Below are positions 63,994 to 64,000 of a DNA stretch of 64,000 nt, in pieces. The first letter of the stretch is position 1. Every line of letters starts with the position of its first letter. Source of the DNA: Gammaproteobacteria bacterium (lineage in GTDB: Bacteria > Pseudomonadota > Gammaproteobacteria > Burkholderiales > Burkholderiaceae_C); NCBI GenBank assembly GCA_018820395.1, contig JAHJOG010000259.1:18797-82796 (forward strand), given 5' to 3'. The notes beneath the pieces are model-generated. The model saw nothing but the letters and a program-made list of their open reading frames with translations, ran no database searches and had not been told where the DNA came from. A program made the position numbers and the translations under genes.

Positions 63994-64000
63994 CAGGACA

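Overview
The window is a contiguous stretch of chromosome from a betaproteobacterium of the order Burkholderiales, most likely family Comamonadaceae and Variovorax-like. This rests on protein character and gene order: EarP paired with an arginine-type EF-P, hupB-tRNA-ppiD, surE-pcm-nlpD-rlmD, tonB-exbB-exbD beside hemP, divergent ppsR/ppsA, rpsF-priB-rpsR-rplI-dnaB, hom-thrC followed by Moco genes, and a Bug/TctC-type binding protein. No rRNA, CRISPR array, prophage, insertion sequence or plasmid gene was seen. Genes are dense and nearly all look intact.

1-34 kb is mostly housekeeping. It holds efp/earP (translation of polyproline stretches), uvrC-pgsA, an EamA transporter, a putative fluoroacetate-dehalogenase-type hydrolase with a tartrate dehydrogenase, hupB, two tRNAs (Val-TAC, His-GTG) around ppiD, an H-NS-like protein, a quinone oxidoreductase, surE-pcm-nlpD-rlmD, and a Bax-inhibitor-1 protein. 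An iron block follows (hemP, exbD, exbB, tonB, bfd, bfr) with two Fur-box-like palindromes, then the peroxide block ahpC-ahpF behind an OxyR-like site. After these come ppsR/ppsA, the ribosomal/primosomal operon and dnaB. A minus-strand cluster carries a WYL regulator, an MGMT-like protein, a possible small ORF and an EVE-domain protein. PhoH/PIN, Bcp and an Mth938-like protein close this half.

34-56 kb is visibly richer in G+C. It holds alaA-type aminotransferase, hom-thrC, a molybdenum-cofactor run (mobB, moeA, moaD, moaE) with an embedded thiol dioxygenase, a LysR gene divergent from a diiron-protein/Bug-protein/esterase cluster, clpB with a sigma-32-like promoter, a small membrane protein, arfB, a SulP transporter, an AraC/MFS pair, a RibH2-type lumazine synthase under an FMN riboswitch, an acyl-CoA ligase and gloB.

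56.5-64 kb is a tight minus-strand operon. It encodes an ABC importer (permease, binding protein, ATPase) and four sugar-acid-type enzymes: an enolase-superfamily protein, a Gfo/Idh/MocA dehydrogenase, a DUF993 aldolase-like protein and a xylose-isomerase-like TIM barrel. The substrate cannot be read from the sequence. This operon and the EVE/MGMT-like/WYL cluster are the two best candidates for undescribed biology.
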